Positions 43,667-52,914 are shown, numbered from the stretch's first letter. The stretch is 64,000 nucleotides of DNA from Millisia brevis NBRC 105863 (GCF_001552615.1 NZ_BCRN01000018.1:29331-93330), one strand, 5' to 3'. The notes: a model not told the origin generated them from the sequence alone. A program made the numbers and translations.

Positions 43667-44712
43667 GGGGGCGTGCCCGGATGGTGCCGGTCGCCGCGCT
43701 GTCCGCCCTGCTGCTGACCGGATGCGGTGTCGGCATTCAGGATCTGCCGCTGGGGCGTTCCGCCGACGGCGACGCCTACCGGGTCACCCTGCAGATCGCC
43801 ACCGCCGACGGACTGGTCAACGGCGCCGATGTGCGCCTGGCGCAGCGGGTGATCGGCCGGGTCGCCCAGCTGCACACCGACACCGTCGGCGCGGCGGTCA
43901 CCCTGAGCCTGGAATCGGCGGTCGAGCTGCCGCGCAATATCGAAGCGGCGGTGGAGATCCCCACCGCACTCGGCAGCCCCTACATCCGTCTGATCCAACC
44001 GCAGCAACCCGAGGGGGCCGCGCTCGCGGCGGGGGACGTCATCATCGAATCGCGCACCGAGATCGGTCCCAAGGTCGAAACCGCCTTCGCCGCCCTCGGT
44101 GCGGTCCTCGGCGGCAGCGGCCTCGACCAACTCGACGGCATCGTGCGCGAGCTGAACGTCGCCTTCGACGGGCGCTCCGACCGGGTGCGCGACCTGACCG
44201 CCACCCTCACCGACCTGATGCGGACCGCCGCCGACCACGAGGACGACCTGGCCCGCGCCCTCGCCCTCGCACAGGACGTCTCCGCCCACTACCTCGCCCG
44301 CCGTGATGTTCTCGACAACTACCTCGACAGCCTGCCACCCGTTGTCGACATGCTGGTGCAACAGCGCGACGCGATCGCCTCGCTGATCTCCTCGACCTCC
44401 CGGTTGGCCACGCAGACCAACGCGCTGCTCGCCCGGATGCCCGCGGGCCCCGATGCCCTGGTCGGTGACGCCGCCGACGTCGTCGCCGCCATGGACGCCT
44501 TCAACGACCGCATCGGCGCCACCCTGACCAACGTCACCACCTTCCTCGACGCCTTCCGGGCCGCGGTCGCCGGCGACTACCTGCTCTTCGACGGAGCCCT
44601 CGACATTCCCGGCGGCATCGACGCGGTGATCACCGGGGGCATGGCGTCCCCCAACCGATCCGATCCCGTGCAGGACACCATTCACGGACTGCTGACCGGA
44701 GGAGGCGGATGA
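43663..44712 (+). CDS. mceE: MceE, lipoprotein subunit
   Basis: 349 aa, starting MRGRARMVPV after GGAGG. Signal peptide with lipobox LLTGC (Cys21), as expected for the fifth Mce subunit, which is membrane-anchored by lipid and not by a helix. MlaD domain at about 38-120 (YRVTLQIATADGLVNGADVR), helical region to about 310. Starts within the mceD stop. Confidence 0.93.
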   Translation: MRGRARMVPVAALSALLLTGCGVGIQDLPLGRSADGDAYRVTLQIATADGLVNGADVRLAQRVIGRVAQLHTDTVGAAVTLSLESAVELPRNIEAAVEIPTALGSPYIRLIQPQQPEGAALAAGDVIIESRTEIGPKVETAFAALGAVLGGSGLDQLDGIVRELNVAFDGRSDRVRDLTATLTDLMRTAADHEDDLARALALAQDVSAHYLARRDVLDNYLDSLPPVVDMLVQQRDAIASLISSTSRLATQTNALLARMPAGPDALVGDAADVVAAMDAFNDRIGATLTNVTTFLDAFRAAVAGDYLLFDGALDIPGGIDAVITGGMASPNRSDPVQDTIHGLLTGGGG

Positions 44713-45926
44713 GCCGGCTCGCGCTGGGACAGCTGATCCTGTTCGTCCTGGTGGCGATCGTCGTCATCCCCTACGGGGTGTACGACGTCGCCGGCCCCCA
44801 GGGTCTCACCGGGCGGGTGTACGTGCACTCGACGATGACCGATGCCCTCGGCCTGACCGCCGGTACCGGGGTCAGCTACCGCGGCGTCCAGATCGGCCGG
44901 GTCAGCTCGGTCGGACTGCAACCGGACGGCTCGGTGCGCGTGGAGTATTCGATCGGCGGCGACATTCCGGTACCCGCCGACAGCGTCGCGTTGGTGACGA
45001 TGAGCACCGCGGCCGGCATCCAGAACGTCGACATCCGGCCGCATTCCGACGGGCCGCCGTACCTGGTCACCGGCGACGAGGTGCCGGCGCCCGCCGATGC
45101 CCAACCGGTCCAGATGGATCGCATCCTGCTCGAGGCCGGCGGCCTGCTGCGCTCGATCGACCCGAACGACATCGCCACCCTCGGTGACGAACTCGGCGCA
45201 TCCTTCCGGGGCCTCGACTCCGACCTGGTCACGATGATCGACGGCGGCGGGCAGATCGCGGAGCGTCTCGACGCGCGAGCCGAGGAGATCCGCGACCTGA
45301 TCACCCGATCGACGTCGCTGATCACCACCACCGCCCAACATTCGGAGCAACTCGTGCGCGGGATCGCCGCGGCCCGCGAGGTCACCGGCGGTCTCGACGC
45401 CAACGGCCCGACCCTGGTGTACCTGCTCGACAGTTCCCCCGCGGCGCTCGACCGGGCCCGCGGCCTCTTCGACACCTACCACGGCACCTTCGGGCAGGTG
45501 TTGCTGAATCTTGCGACCGTCCAACCGATCATCGCCGATCGCACCGCCTCGCTGGCCACCGGACTGGACGCGATCCCGTACGGCCTCGCGCAACTGTCGT
45601 CGATCGTGTCCGGAGACCGCGCCAACTTCACCCTGGTCGCCACCCAGGGGCCGGTCTGCAACTACCCGACCGAGCGACGCGCCGTCGGCGACCTGACCCC
45701 GGTGGAGCCGAACCTCGGCCTCTACTGCCCACCGGCGCCCAACCTGTCCCAGCGCGGTGCGATGAACGCGCCACGCCCCAACGACCTCGGCCTGCAGGGC
45801 CTGACCACCCCGGGCGACACCATCGGTCCACCGATAGCCGCGGACCCGATCCTCATCCCCACCGGAATCGAAGCGCTCGGCTACTGGCGCTCCCTGATGG
45901 AAGGACTCTCCGATGCCCCCCGCTGA
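44709..45926 (+). CDS. mceF: MceF
   Basis: 405 aa, ATG overlapping the mceE stop. Anchor at about 5-22, MlaD domain (about 33-120; VYVHSTMTDALGLTAGTGVS, YRGVQIGRVSSV), helical tunnel region. The family-typical end comes last, with a Cys pair (PVCNYP; YCPPAP) and a Pro-rich extension. It completes the A-F set. Confidence 0.92.
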   Translation: MSRLALGQLILFVLVAIVVIPYGVYDVAGPQGLTGRVYVHSTMTDALGLTAGTGVSYRGVQIGRVSSVGLQPDGSVRVEYSIGGDIPVPADSVALVTMSTAAGIQNVDIRPHSDGPPYLVTGDEVPAPADAQPVQMDRILLEAGGLLRSIDPNDIATLGDELGASFRGLDSDLVTMIDGGGQIAERLDARAEEIRDLITRSTSLITTTAQHSEQLVRGIAAAREVTGGLDANGPTLVYLLDSSPAALDRARGLFDTYHGTFGQVLLNLATVQPIIADRTASLATGLDAIPYGLAQLSSIVSGDRANFTLVATQGPVCNYPTERRAVGDLTPVEPNLGLYCPPAPNLSQRGAMNAPRPNDLGLQGLTTPGDTIGPPIAADPILIPTGIEALGYWRSLMEGLSDAPR

Positions 45927-46491
45927 CGTCTCCACGGCTGCGCCCACCCACCTCGAGGCGGCCGACAACGAAGCCCCCGATGGTCGGGAGCCGAGCGACG
46001 GGCCGGGCCGGCCCCGCACCGGCCGGCGCACGATCATCGTCCTGGCGATCGCCCTGCTCGCCGCGATCGCCTCCCTCGGTGTGCTCGGCTACCGCACATT
46101 CGAGTACCGCAGCGATGACGCGTTGCGCGCCGATGCGGTCGACACCGCTCGCGAATACGCGATCGCGATGTCGTCGTTCGACTTCCAGAACCTCGACGCC
46201 AACCGCGACACGATCGTGGGGATGTCGACCGGCGACTTCGCCGACCGCTACGTGCAGATGGTCGACGTCCTGAGCGACGTGGTCACCGACGGGCAGGGGC
46301 GGGCGACCGCCACCGCCGACCACGTCGCGGTCGAGAGCATCGACGGCGCGACCGCCGTGGTGTTGGTCTTCGCCGACCAACAGGCCACCAATGTGACCGC
46401 ACCCGAAGGCAACAGCCAGAAGTACCGCATGGTGATCTCGATGGTGCGCGACGGCGACCGCTGGTTGGTCGACAACGTCGAAACGGTCTGA
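45913..46491 (+). CDS. Mce-associated membrane protein
   Basis: 192 aa, overlapping mceF by 14 bases. A polar Pro/Asp-rich cytosolic N-terminus (about 1-38) leads to one membrane helix (about 39-60). An NTF2-like extracytoplasmic domain (VDTAREYAIAMSSFDFQNLD; YRMVISMVRDGDRWLVDNVE) follows. Such Mas proteins stabilise or assist Mce complexes, as Mam proteins do in mycobacteria. Only one is present here, where many loci have two or more. Confidence 0.87.
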   Translation: MPPADVSTAAPTHLEAADNEAPDGREPSDGPGRPRTGRRTIIVLAIALLAAIASLGVLGYRTFEYRSDDALRADAVDTAREYAIAMSSFDFQNLDANRDTIVGMSTGDFADRYVQMVDVLSDVVTDGQGRATATADHVAVESIDGATAVVLVFADQQATNVTAPEGNSQKYRMVISMVRDGDRWLVDNVETV

Positions 46492-46494
46492 CCC

Positions 46495-47439
46495 GTGGAG
46501 CCCGACCCCCTCGCCGGCGAGCCGCCAACGGGCCGCACCGTCTACCTCGACAACCCGCTGGGTCCGTCGAGCCTGACCACCGCGGAGACCCGTATTCGTA
46601 TCGCCACCACCCCGCGCCGCCGCTTCGCCCGCAGCAGACCGGATCTGACCGATGCCCTGGACTTCTGGTCGTTTGCCGGCGCCGCCGCCAATGTCGCCAT
46701 GCAGCTGGGCTGGCCCGAGGTCGCCTACGGGGTGATGGAGAGCCGGGTGGAATCGGGAGCGCTGATGGCGCATCCCTGGAAACGTGCGCGAACCACCACC
46801 AGCTACCTGGCTGTCGCGATCCTGGGCACCGACGCCGAACGCGAGGCCTACCGCCGGGCGGTCGACGGCGCCCATCGGCAGGTCCACTCCGACGCCGACA
46901 GTCCGGTGCGCTACAACGCCTTCCATCGGGAACTGCAACTCTGGGTCGCCGCCTGCCTGTTCATCGGTTTCGAGGACACCTTCGAATTGCTGCACGGCCG
47001 GATGACCGACGAGCAGCGGGAGAACTTCTACCGGCGGGCCTCGACGCTCGGTACCACCCTGCAGGTCACCGAGCAGATGTGGCCGGCCACCCGCGCCGAC
47101 TTCGACCGCTACTGGAACACGGCCTGCGAACGGGTGAGCATCGACGACCGGCAGCGGCAGTTCGTCAACGATCTGGTCGACCTGCGGATGATCAATCGGC
47201 CCACCGCATGGCTGTTCCGGGACCTGTTGCGGTTCCTCACCACCGGCTTCCTCGCCCCGATCTTCCGCACCCAGATGGGACTGGCCTGGACCGAGGACGA
47301 TCGGCGCCGCTTCGAGCACCTGTTCATCTTCGTCGCCTTCGTCAACCGCTTCCTGCCGAAGTTCGTGCGGCACGCGGGAAGCCGCGCGATGATGGGGGAC
47401 CTGCGGCGGCGGCTGCGGACCGGGCGGCCGCTGATCTGA
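46495..47439 (+). CDS. DUF2236 (MpaB/Lcp-like oxygenase family) protein, mce-linked
   Basis: 314 aa, GTG 3 bases after the Mas stop, so it belongs to the mce operon. Segments recognised from the family are AMQLGWPEVAYGVMESRVES, then HPWKRARTTTSYLAVAILGT, then AHRQVHSDADSPVRYNAF, and ELQLWVAACLFIGFEDTF. MpaB and latex-clearing protein of this family are heme oxygenases that cleave or oxidise isoprenoid double bonds. The His I expect in the WVHA-type motif is Ala here (WVAA), so heme chemistry may differ or be lost. A close paralogue lies at 48257. Confidence 0.8.
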   Translation: MEPDPLAGEPPTGRTVYLDNPLGPSSLTTAETRIRIATTPRRRFARSRPDLTDALDFWSFAGAAANVAMQLGWPEVAYGVMESRVESGALMAHPWKRARTTTSYLAVAILGTDAEREAYRRAVDGAHRQVHSDADSPVRYNAFHRELQLWVAACLFIGFEDTFELLHGRMTDEQRENFYRRASTLGTTLQVTEQMWPATRADFDRYWNTACERVSIDDRQRQFVNDLVDLRMINRPTAWLFRDLLRFLTTGFLAPIFRTQMGLAWTEDDRRRFEHLFIFVAFVNRFLPKFVRHAGSRAMMGDLRRRLRTGRPLI

Positions 47440-47464
47440 GCGCGCCCGCCGGGAATCGGTGGTG

Positions 47465-48112
47465 TCAGTCCGGGGGCGTCGGGTGGATCGCGCCGGCCAC
47501 CGCGGCAAACAGTTCCGTGCCGACGTCGACCAGTTGGTCCTCCGACATCGCGGGCGCCCCGGACAGCCAGGCGGTCACCATCTGCCCGAAGCCGCCGACC
47601 AGGAAATGCGCAACCGCGTCGAGTCGGTCGTCGTGCTCGACCCGGTAGAAGTCGGTGGCGGTGCCGGCCAACAGCCCGACGAAGAAGCGGGAGCTCTCGG
47701 CCCGCGCGGTCAGCAACTCCGCGAGCGCCGGATCGGCGGCGAAGAGCACCCGACCGAGCCGCGGATCGGCGGAGACGGTGCGGATGACCGCGCGCAGCCC
47801 GGCACGGATGAGGGTGTCCCGGTCGGCGCCGGCGTCCGCGACCGCGGCGGTGGCGGCGGTCGCGACCCGCTCGACCACGTGGTCGTAGACCGCCCGGGTG
47901 AGTTCGCTTCGGTCGGTGAAGGATTCGTAGAAGTAGCGCCCCACCAGGCCGGCCCGCTTGCAGGTACCGCGCACCGAGATCGCCTCGCCGGCGCCGAGTT
48001 GGTCGAGCCCGGCCTCGATCAACTGCGCGCGGCGCTGCGACTGCCGGTCCGCCGCGTCCCGACCCCCGTACCGACGCGGCGCCGCGCCGGGGGTGGTGGG
48101 GTCATCGGTCAT
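47465..48112 (-). CDS. TetR family transcriptional regulator
   Basis: 215 aa from the ATG at 48112. N-terminal HTH (about 25-70): RRAQLIEAGLDQLGAGEAIS, then TCKRAGLVGRYFYESFTDRS and ELTRAVYDHV. The C-terminal ligand domain (about 75-210) is helical and variable. It is convergent with the mce operon and divergent from the second DUF2236 gene across 144 bases, which it most likely represses. The ligand is unknown; a lipid or lipid-derived inducer would fit. Confidence 0.88.
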   Translation of the reverse strand: MTDDPTTPGAAPRRYGGRDAADRQSQRRAQLIEAGLDQLGAGEAISVRGTCKRAGLVGRYFYESFTDRSELTRAVYDHVVERVATAATAAVADAGADRDTLIRAGLRAVIRTVSADPRLGRVLFAADPALAELLTARAESSRFFVGLLAGTATDFYRVEHDDRLDAVAHFLVGGFGQMVTAWLSGAPAMSEDQLVDVGTELFAAVAGAIHPTPPD

Positions 48113-48190
48113 GGTGTCGACCTTACGGAGCGCGGCCGATCGCGTGGCCCGCTGTCCGACAATCCGGGACCGGCGAGCGGTCGCGGGCTC

Positions 48191-48219
48191 TGGACCGTGG
48201 GCGACTATCTGAGTACGAT
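48191..48219 (+). promoter_or_regulatory. Promoter of the second DUF2236 gene
   Basis: TGGACC (48191-48196), 17 bases, TACGAT (48214-48219). The expected start leaves a leader of about 30 bases before the ATG at 48257, which has GGAGG at 48247. No clear TetR palindrome was identified by eye. Confidence 0.4.
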
Positions 48220-48256
48220 CGTGTGCAGATTGGTTCGACGAGGTGTGGAGGTCGCC

Positions 48257-49108
48257 ATGGCGGTATCGGTTCGGCGTGACGAGCGCGCATCCGCGCACGA
48301 TCCGGACGAGAAGTTCCTGCCCGCCCTGGATGCGATCGGACTGGCCGCCGGGGCGGCGAACGTGATCATGCAATTGTCCTGGCTCGCTGTCGGTTACGGC
48401 GTCCACGAAAGCCGGGTGGAGTCCGGCCGGCTGTTCGACCATCCCGTCAAGCGCACCCGCACCACCCTGACGTACCTGGTGGTCGCCGCCCGCGGGACCG
48501 CCGAGGACAAGCGCGCGTACAAGAAGGCGGTCAACGGCGCGCACGCCCGGGTGCGCTCCACCGCGGACAGCCCCGTCGCCTACAACGCCTTCGACCCGGA
48601 ACTGCAACGCTGGGTCGCCGCCTGCATCTACCGCGGCTTCGAGGACGTCCACCGCCTCATGCACGGCCCGATGTCCGCCACGGACCGTGAGCGCACCTAC
48701 CAACTGGGCGCCACCTTCGGCACCACCCTGCAGATGCCCGCCGACATGTGGCCGCTCACCCGAGACGACTTCGACACCTACTGGAACGAATCGCTGGCCA
48801 GGGTGTCGATCGACGACACGATCCGCGAGCACCTGCTGTCGATCGCCCGGCTGGAATTTGCCGGTCGCGCCCGGTCCCGACTGCTCGGGCCGGTCAACCT
48901 CTTCTTCACCGCCGGCTTCCTCCCGGAAGAATTCCGCCGCGAGATGCGAATCGACTGGGACGATCGCCGGCAGCGCCGCTTCGAACGGCTGATGGCCGCG
49001 CTCGGCGCGGTAGCGCGGCGGCTACCGCTGCCGGTTCGGGAGCTGCCGTACCGGTATCTGCTGGCAGACCTGCGGTGGCGCTACATCACCGGCCGTCCGC
49101 TGGTCTGA
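48257..49108 (+). CDS. DUF2236 (MpaB/Lcp-like) protein, second paralogue
   Basis: 283 aa, ATG after GGAGG. Clearly paralogous to 46495-47439: VIMQLSWLAVGYGVHESRVE, HPVKRTRTTLTYLVVAARGT, AHARVRSTADSPVAYNAF, ELQRWVAACIYRGFED, and a shared end (LLADLRWRYITGRPLV against MGDLRRRLRTGRPLI). It also has Ala in the WVAA position. It is shorter at the N-terminus by about 30 residues. Separate TetR control suggests it is expressed under different conditions from its mce-linked sister. Confidence 0.8.
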   Translation: MAVSVRRDERASAHDPDEKFLPALDAIGLAAGAANVIMQLSWLAVGYGVHESRVESGRLFDHPVKRTRTTLTYLVVAARGTAEDKRAYKKAVNGAHARVRSTADSPVAYNAFDPELQRWVAACIYRGFEDVHRLMHGPMSATDRERTYQLGATFGTTLQMPADMWPLTRDDFDTYWNESLARVSIDDTIREHLLSIARLEFAGRARSRLLGPVNLFFTAGFLPEEFRREMRIDWDDRRQRRFERLMAALGAVARRLPLPVRELPYRYLLADLRWRYITGRPLV

Positions 49109-49219
49109 TGGCGCCGCCCGGCCGTCGGCCCGTCGCGATGCTCCCTCCGGCGGGGGAACGCCGTCACGCGAACCCGACCGGTGTCCCCGTCGGCGCCCGT
49201 GCGGGGATACGGTCGTGTC

Positions 49220-50425
49220 ATGGCTGTACGACCCGACAAGCATGACCTGTCCTCGCTGGGCGACCACTCGCTCGCCGTCCACGGCGGCAACGCGATCGAC
49301 GCCGGCTCCGGCGCGATCCGCACCCCATTGATCATGGCGAACTCGTATGCCCTGCCCGAGGATCCGTCGCAGATCAGCTGGTCGACAACAGATTCCGCGC
49401 TCTATACTCGCAACTCCGGCGCCAACCAGCTCGCCCTGCAGGACAAGCTCGCCGCGCTCGAAGGTGGCGAGGCGGCGGTCGCTCTGGCGTCCGGCGTCGC
49501 CGCCCTGCACGGGGTCTTCTTCACCTTCCTGTCCACCGGGGATCACGCGGTGATCGCCGACGTCACCTACGAGGCGTCCTGGCGGCTGTTCGCGGAGCTG
49601 CTGCCGCAGAAGTACGGCATCGAAGCAACCTTCGTCGACGCGTCCGACCCCGAAGCGGTGCGCGCGGCGATCCGCCCGAACACCAAGCTGGTGCACATCG
49701 AGGCGATCGGCAACCCGACCACCAAGGTCACCGACGTCGTCGCCGTCGCCGAGATCGCGCACGCCGGCGGGGCGCTGCTGTCGGTGGACTCGACCTTCAC
49801 CCCGCCGCCGTTCTACCGGCCGCTGCGCGACGGCGCCGACCTGGTCGTCCACTCGCTGACCAAGTACATCAACGGGCACGGCGACGCGATGGGCGGCGCG
49901 GTGATCGGCTCGCGCGAGCTGATCGACCGGATCAAGGCGGATGCGATGGTCGACGTCGGCGGGGTGATCTCCCCGTTCAACGCCTGGATCATCAACCGCG
50001 GTTCGATCACCCTGCCGCTGCGCATGGCCCACCACCTCGCGTCCGCGCCGAAGGTGGCCGCCTTCCTCGAGCAGGATCCGCGGGTGGCGTTTGTCGCCTA
50101 TCCGGGCCTCGAATCGCATCCGCAGCACGACCTGGCGGTCCGGCAATTCGGCGGCCGCGGCTTCGGCGCGATGATGGCCTTCGCCGTCGACGGCGACCCG
50201 GACACCCAGAACCGCTTCGTCGCGAACCTGAAGGTGATCACGTCCGCGGTCTCGCTGGGCCACGACGAGTCGCTGATCGTGCACGTCGGCACCGACGGTC
50301 CGCGGGTGCGGTACTACCCGGAGCAGTTTCGCCGCCTCGGCCACCTGCGCTTCTCGATCGGCCTCGAGGACCCCGACGACCTGATCGCCGACCTGTCCGC
50401 GGCGCTCGACGCCACCTTCGCCTGA
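49220..50425 (+). CDS. Cys/Met-metabolism PLP enzyme (trans-sulfuration family)
   Basis: 401 aa. Cys_Met_Meta_PP fold: YTRNSGANQLALQDKLAALE (about 62-81), ALASGVAALHGVFFTF, EAIGNPTTKVTDV, SVDSTFTPPPFYRP and PLP Lys215 in VVHSLTKYINGHGDAMGGAV. C-terminal YPGLESHPQHDLA and RFSIGLEDPDDLI are typical. Likely reactions are cystathionine or O-acyl-homoserine chemistry, or methionine gamma-lysis; residues alone do not decide. The ATG at 49220 begins the conserved part. The MBL hydrolase gene follows after 3 bases. Confidence 0.85.
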   Translation: MAVRPDKHDLSSLGDHSLAVHGGNAIDAGSGAIRTPLIMANSYALPEDPSQISWSTTDSALYTRNSGANQLALQDKLAALEGGEAAVALASGVAALHGVFFTFLSTGDHAVIADVTYEASWRLFAELLPQKYGIEATFVDASDPEAVRAAIRPNTKLVHIEAIGNPTTKVTDVVAVAEIAHAGGALLSVDSTFTPPPFYRPLRDGADLVVHSLTKYINGHGDAMGGAVIGSRELIDRIKADAMVDVGGVISPFNAWIINRGSITLPLRMAHHLASAPKVAAFLEQDPRVAFVAYPGLESHPQHDLAVRQFGGRGFGAMMAFAVDGDPDTQNRFVANLKVITSAVSLGHDESLIVHVGTDGPRVRYYPEQFRRLGHLRFSIGLEDPDDLIADLSAALDATFA

Positions 50426-50428
50426 CGC

Positions 50429-51217
50429 ATGAGTTCCTCCGGTGCGCAGCATCTTCCGGTTGCCGACCGGTGGTTCGAGGTCGTCCCGATCGACGACGCC
50501 CTCACGCTGATTCGGGAGCCACACGTCGCCTCCTTCGTCCGCGGCAATATCTGGTACCTGCGCGGCGAGCGACTCGATCTGGTGATCGACACCGGGCTCG
50601 GCGTCGCCTCGCTGTCCGCCGAATTGGCGGCCGGGTTCTCGCGGCGTCCTCCGGTGGCCGTGGTGACGCACGCCCATCTCGACCACCTCGGTTCGGCGCA
50701 CGAGTTCGCCGAGGTGTGGGCCCACGAGCTCGAACCGACCGAGCTGCCCGGCCAGGGGACGCTGCTCGGAGAGGAACTGAACGAAATCCTCGGCGGCCAC
50801 GGCTGTTCGATCGGTGTTCCGAACGGCCTTTTGGTGGAGGCCCTTCCGCACCCGGACTACGTGCCGGCCGACTACGCCCTGGTGCCGGTTGAACCGACCC
50901 GCCGGCTGGTCGACGGTGAGGTGATCGACCTGGGCGATCGCCGACTGACCGTCGTCCATCTGCCCGGGCATACCGCCGGCAGCATCGGTCTGTACGACCG
51001 GGACAACCGGGCGCTGTTCACCGGCGATGTCGTCTACGACCCTCCCGACCTGCTCGACGAGCTCGTGCACAGCAACGTCGACGACTACGTGCGCAGCATG
51101 CGCCGGCTGCTGACCCTGGATGTGTCGATCGTCTACCCCGGTCACGGCGACCCGTTCGCCGGCGAGCGCCTTCGCGACATCGCCGGCGCCTACGTCGCCC
51201 GCCGCGCGGCCGGATGA
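50429..51217 (+). CDS. MBL-fold metallo-hydrolase
   Basis: 262 aa, 3 bases after the preceding gene. Dinuclear metal site His81-x-His83-x-Asp85-His86 (THAHLDHLGS), then LPGHTAGSIG, TGDVVYD and YPGHGDPF. This is the glyoxalase II/lactonase-like class. Being in an operon with the PLP enzyme, it may hydrolyse a thioester or lactone product, but no substrate is evident. Confidence 0.85.
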   Translation: MSSSGAQHLPVADRWFEVVPIDDALTLIREPHVASFVRGNIWYLRGERLDLVIDTGLGVASLSAELAAGFSRRPPVAVVTHAHLDHLGSAHEFAEVWAHELEPTELPGQGTLLGEELNEILGGHGCSIGVPNGLLVEALPHPDYVPADYALVPVEPTRRLVDGEVIDLGDRRLTVVHLPGHTAGSIGLYDRDNRALFTGDVVYDPPDLLDELVHSNVDDYVRSMRRLLTLDVSIVYPGHGDPFAGERLRDIAGAYVARRAAG

Positions 51218-51262
51218 TCGGGGAGTTCTACCCGCGGTGAGCGCGGCTAACTCTCCCCGATC
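51216..51262. terminator. Possible bidirectional terminator
   Basis: Stem GATCGGGGAG (51216-51225) and CTCCCCGATC (51253-51262), perfect over 10 bp with a 27-base loop. It overlaps both stop regions of the convergent hydrolase and SulP genes. Confidence 0.5.
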
Positions 51263-52914
51263 GACGGGGTGAGGCGGCGGATGTGGGAGCGGGCGTGGGC
51301 GACGGCGGGGTCCAGGTCGGCGAAGAGGTGGTTGGGGTGGCGCAGGGCGGTGATCACGCCCAGGCGTTCGAGCATCGGTAGATGGTCGTCGCGAATTCCC
51401 TTGATCAGCACGGTCACCCCGCGCGCTTCGAGGGCGGTGACCAGTTCGGTGAGGGTGTGGGCGCCGGTGGCGTCGATGATCTGCAACTGCGACAGCCGCA
51501 GGATCACCACGTCGGTGCCCCGGTGTTCGGCGACGCGGGCCAGCACGTGCTCGGCCGCCCCGAAGAACAGCGCTCCGTCGATGCGCAGCAGGGCGATCCG
51601 TTCATCGCCCGGTTCGACCGCGCCGGGCAGCTCCTCGCGGTGCACGCCACCGGTGCGGCTCAGCGCCCGCAGCGCGGCGAACGCGGCGACGGCGATACCG
51701 ATCCCGACCGCGATGATCAGGTCGAACGCCACCGTGATCGTCGCGGTGACCAGGAACGCAGTCGCATCCGAGCGGCCCGACCGCAGCAGCCGCCCGACCA
51801 CGCCGTAGGACACCATCCGCACCGCGGTGACCATCAGCACCCCGGACAGCGCCGCGAGCGGAATGGTCGAGACGATCGTCGACGCCAGGTAGACCACCAC
51901 CAGCAGGGCCAGCGCATGCACGATCGCCGACAGCCGGGTGCGGGCCCCGGCGCGCACATTGACCGCGGTGCGAGCGATCGCCCCCGTCGCCGGCATCCCG
52001 CCGAAGACGCCGGACGCCACCGAAGCCAAACCCTGGCCGACCAATTCGCGATCCCCGTTGTAGGGACCGGTTTCCGGGGTGCTCGCCGCGACCCGCGCGG
52101 ACAGCAGCGATTCGATCGCCGCCAGCGCGGCCACCGCGACCGCCGGACCGAGCAGTTCCCGAACCGTGCCGAGGTCGACCGATGGAAACGACGGCGCCGG
52201 AAGGGAATCGGGCAACGCCCCGATGCTCGTCACCGGGACCTTCAGCACTGCGACTACCACGGTCACCGCCACGATCGCCAGGAACGAGGCGGGCAGCTTC
52301 GGCGCGAACCGGCCCAACAGCAGCATGATCGCCGCGACCGCCACCACAACGCCCAGCGCGGAAAGCGCGTGCGCGTCGTCGGCTTCGCGAATCGATTCCC
52401 ACGCCGCGACACCGGCATTGGTGCTGTGCCCGGCGACCGCGACCCCTACCGCCGAGGGCACCTGCTGCAGGAAGATGATCACCGCGATTCCGAGCGTGAA
52501 GCCCTCGATGACCGGCCAGGGGATGTAGTCGACCGTGCGCCCGAGCCGCAGCACCCCGGCGACGAGCACCAGAACCCCCGCCAGGATGGTGACCACCGCC
52601 ATCGCGCCGATCCCGTGCACGGCGACGATCGGCGCCAATACGACCACCATCGCCCCGGTCGGGCCGGAGACCTGCACATTCGAGCCGCCGAAGATCGCCG
52701 CGACCAGTCCGGCGACGATCGCGGTGATCAGCCCCGCCTCGGCCCCGGCGCCGGAGCTGACCCCGAACGCCAGCGCGAGCGGCAGCGCCACGATGCCGAC
52801 CGTGATTCCGGCGAGTACGTCGGTCCGCCAACTGGTGCGCAGGGCGCGGTAGTCGTCCACGCTCGGCAGCAGCGCGGCGATACCGGACAACCGACCGACC
52901 GATGGCCCGCTCAT
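51247..52914 (-). CDS. SulP family anion transporter with STAS domain
   Basis: 555 aa. Ten or more membrane segments start at about residue 30 (LAGITVGIVALPLALAFGVS), with SNVQVSGPTGAMVVVLAPIV (the SulP substrate loop) and GMPATGAIARTAVNVRAGAR. A cytosolic STAS domain occupies about 440-550 (IALLRIDGALFFGAAEHVLA, VVILRLSQLQIIDATGAH). SulP proteins carry sulfate, bicarbonate or dicarboxylates. It is translationally coupled to the upstream ArsR gene. Confidence 0.92.
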   Translation of the reverse strand: MSGPSVGRLSGIAALLPSVDDYRALRTSWRTDVLAGITVGIVALPLALAFGVSSGAGAEAGLITAIVAGLVAAIFGGSNVQVSGPTGAMVVVLAPIVAVHGIGAMAVVTILAGVLVLVAGVLRLGRTVDYIPWPVIEGFTLGIAVIIFLQQVPSAVGVAVAGHSTNAGVAAWESIREADDAHALSALGVVVAVAAIMLLLGRFAPKLPASFLAIVAVTVVVAVLKVPVTSIGALPDSLPAPSFPSVDLGTVRELLGPAVAVAALAAIESLLSARVAASTPETGPYNGDRELVGQGLASVASGVFGGMPATGAIARTAVNVRAGARTRLSAIVHALALLVVVYLASTIVSTIPLAALSGVLMVTAVRMVSYGVVGRLLRSGRSDATAFLVTATITVAFDLIIAVGIGIAVAAFAALRALSRTGGVHREELPGAVEPGDERIALLRIDGALFFGAAEHVLARVAEHRGTDVVILRLSQLQIIDATGAHTLTELVTALEARGVTVLIKGIRDDHLPMLERLGVITALRHPNHLFADLDPAVAHARSHIRRLTPSIGES

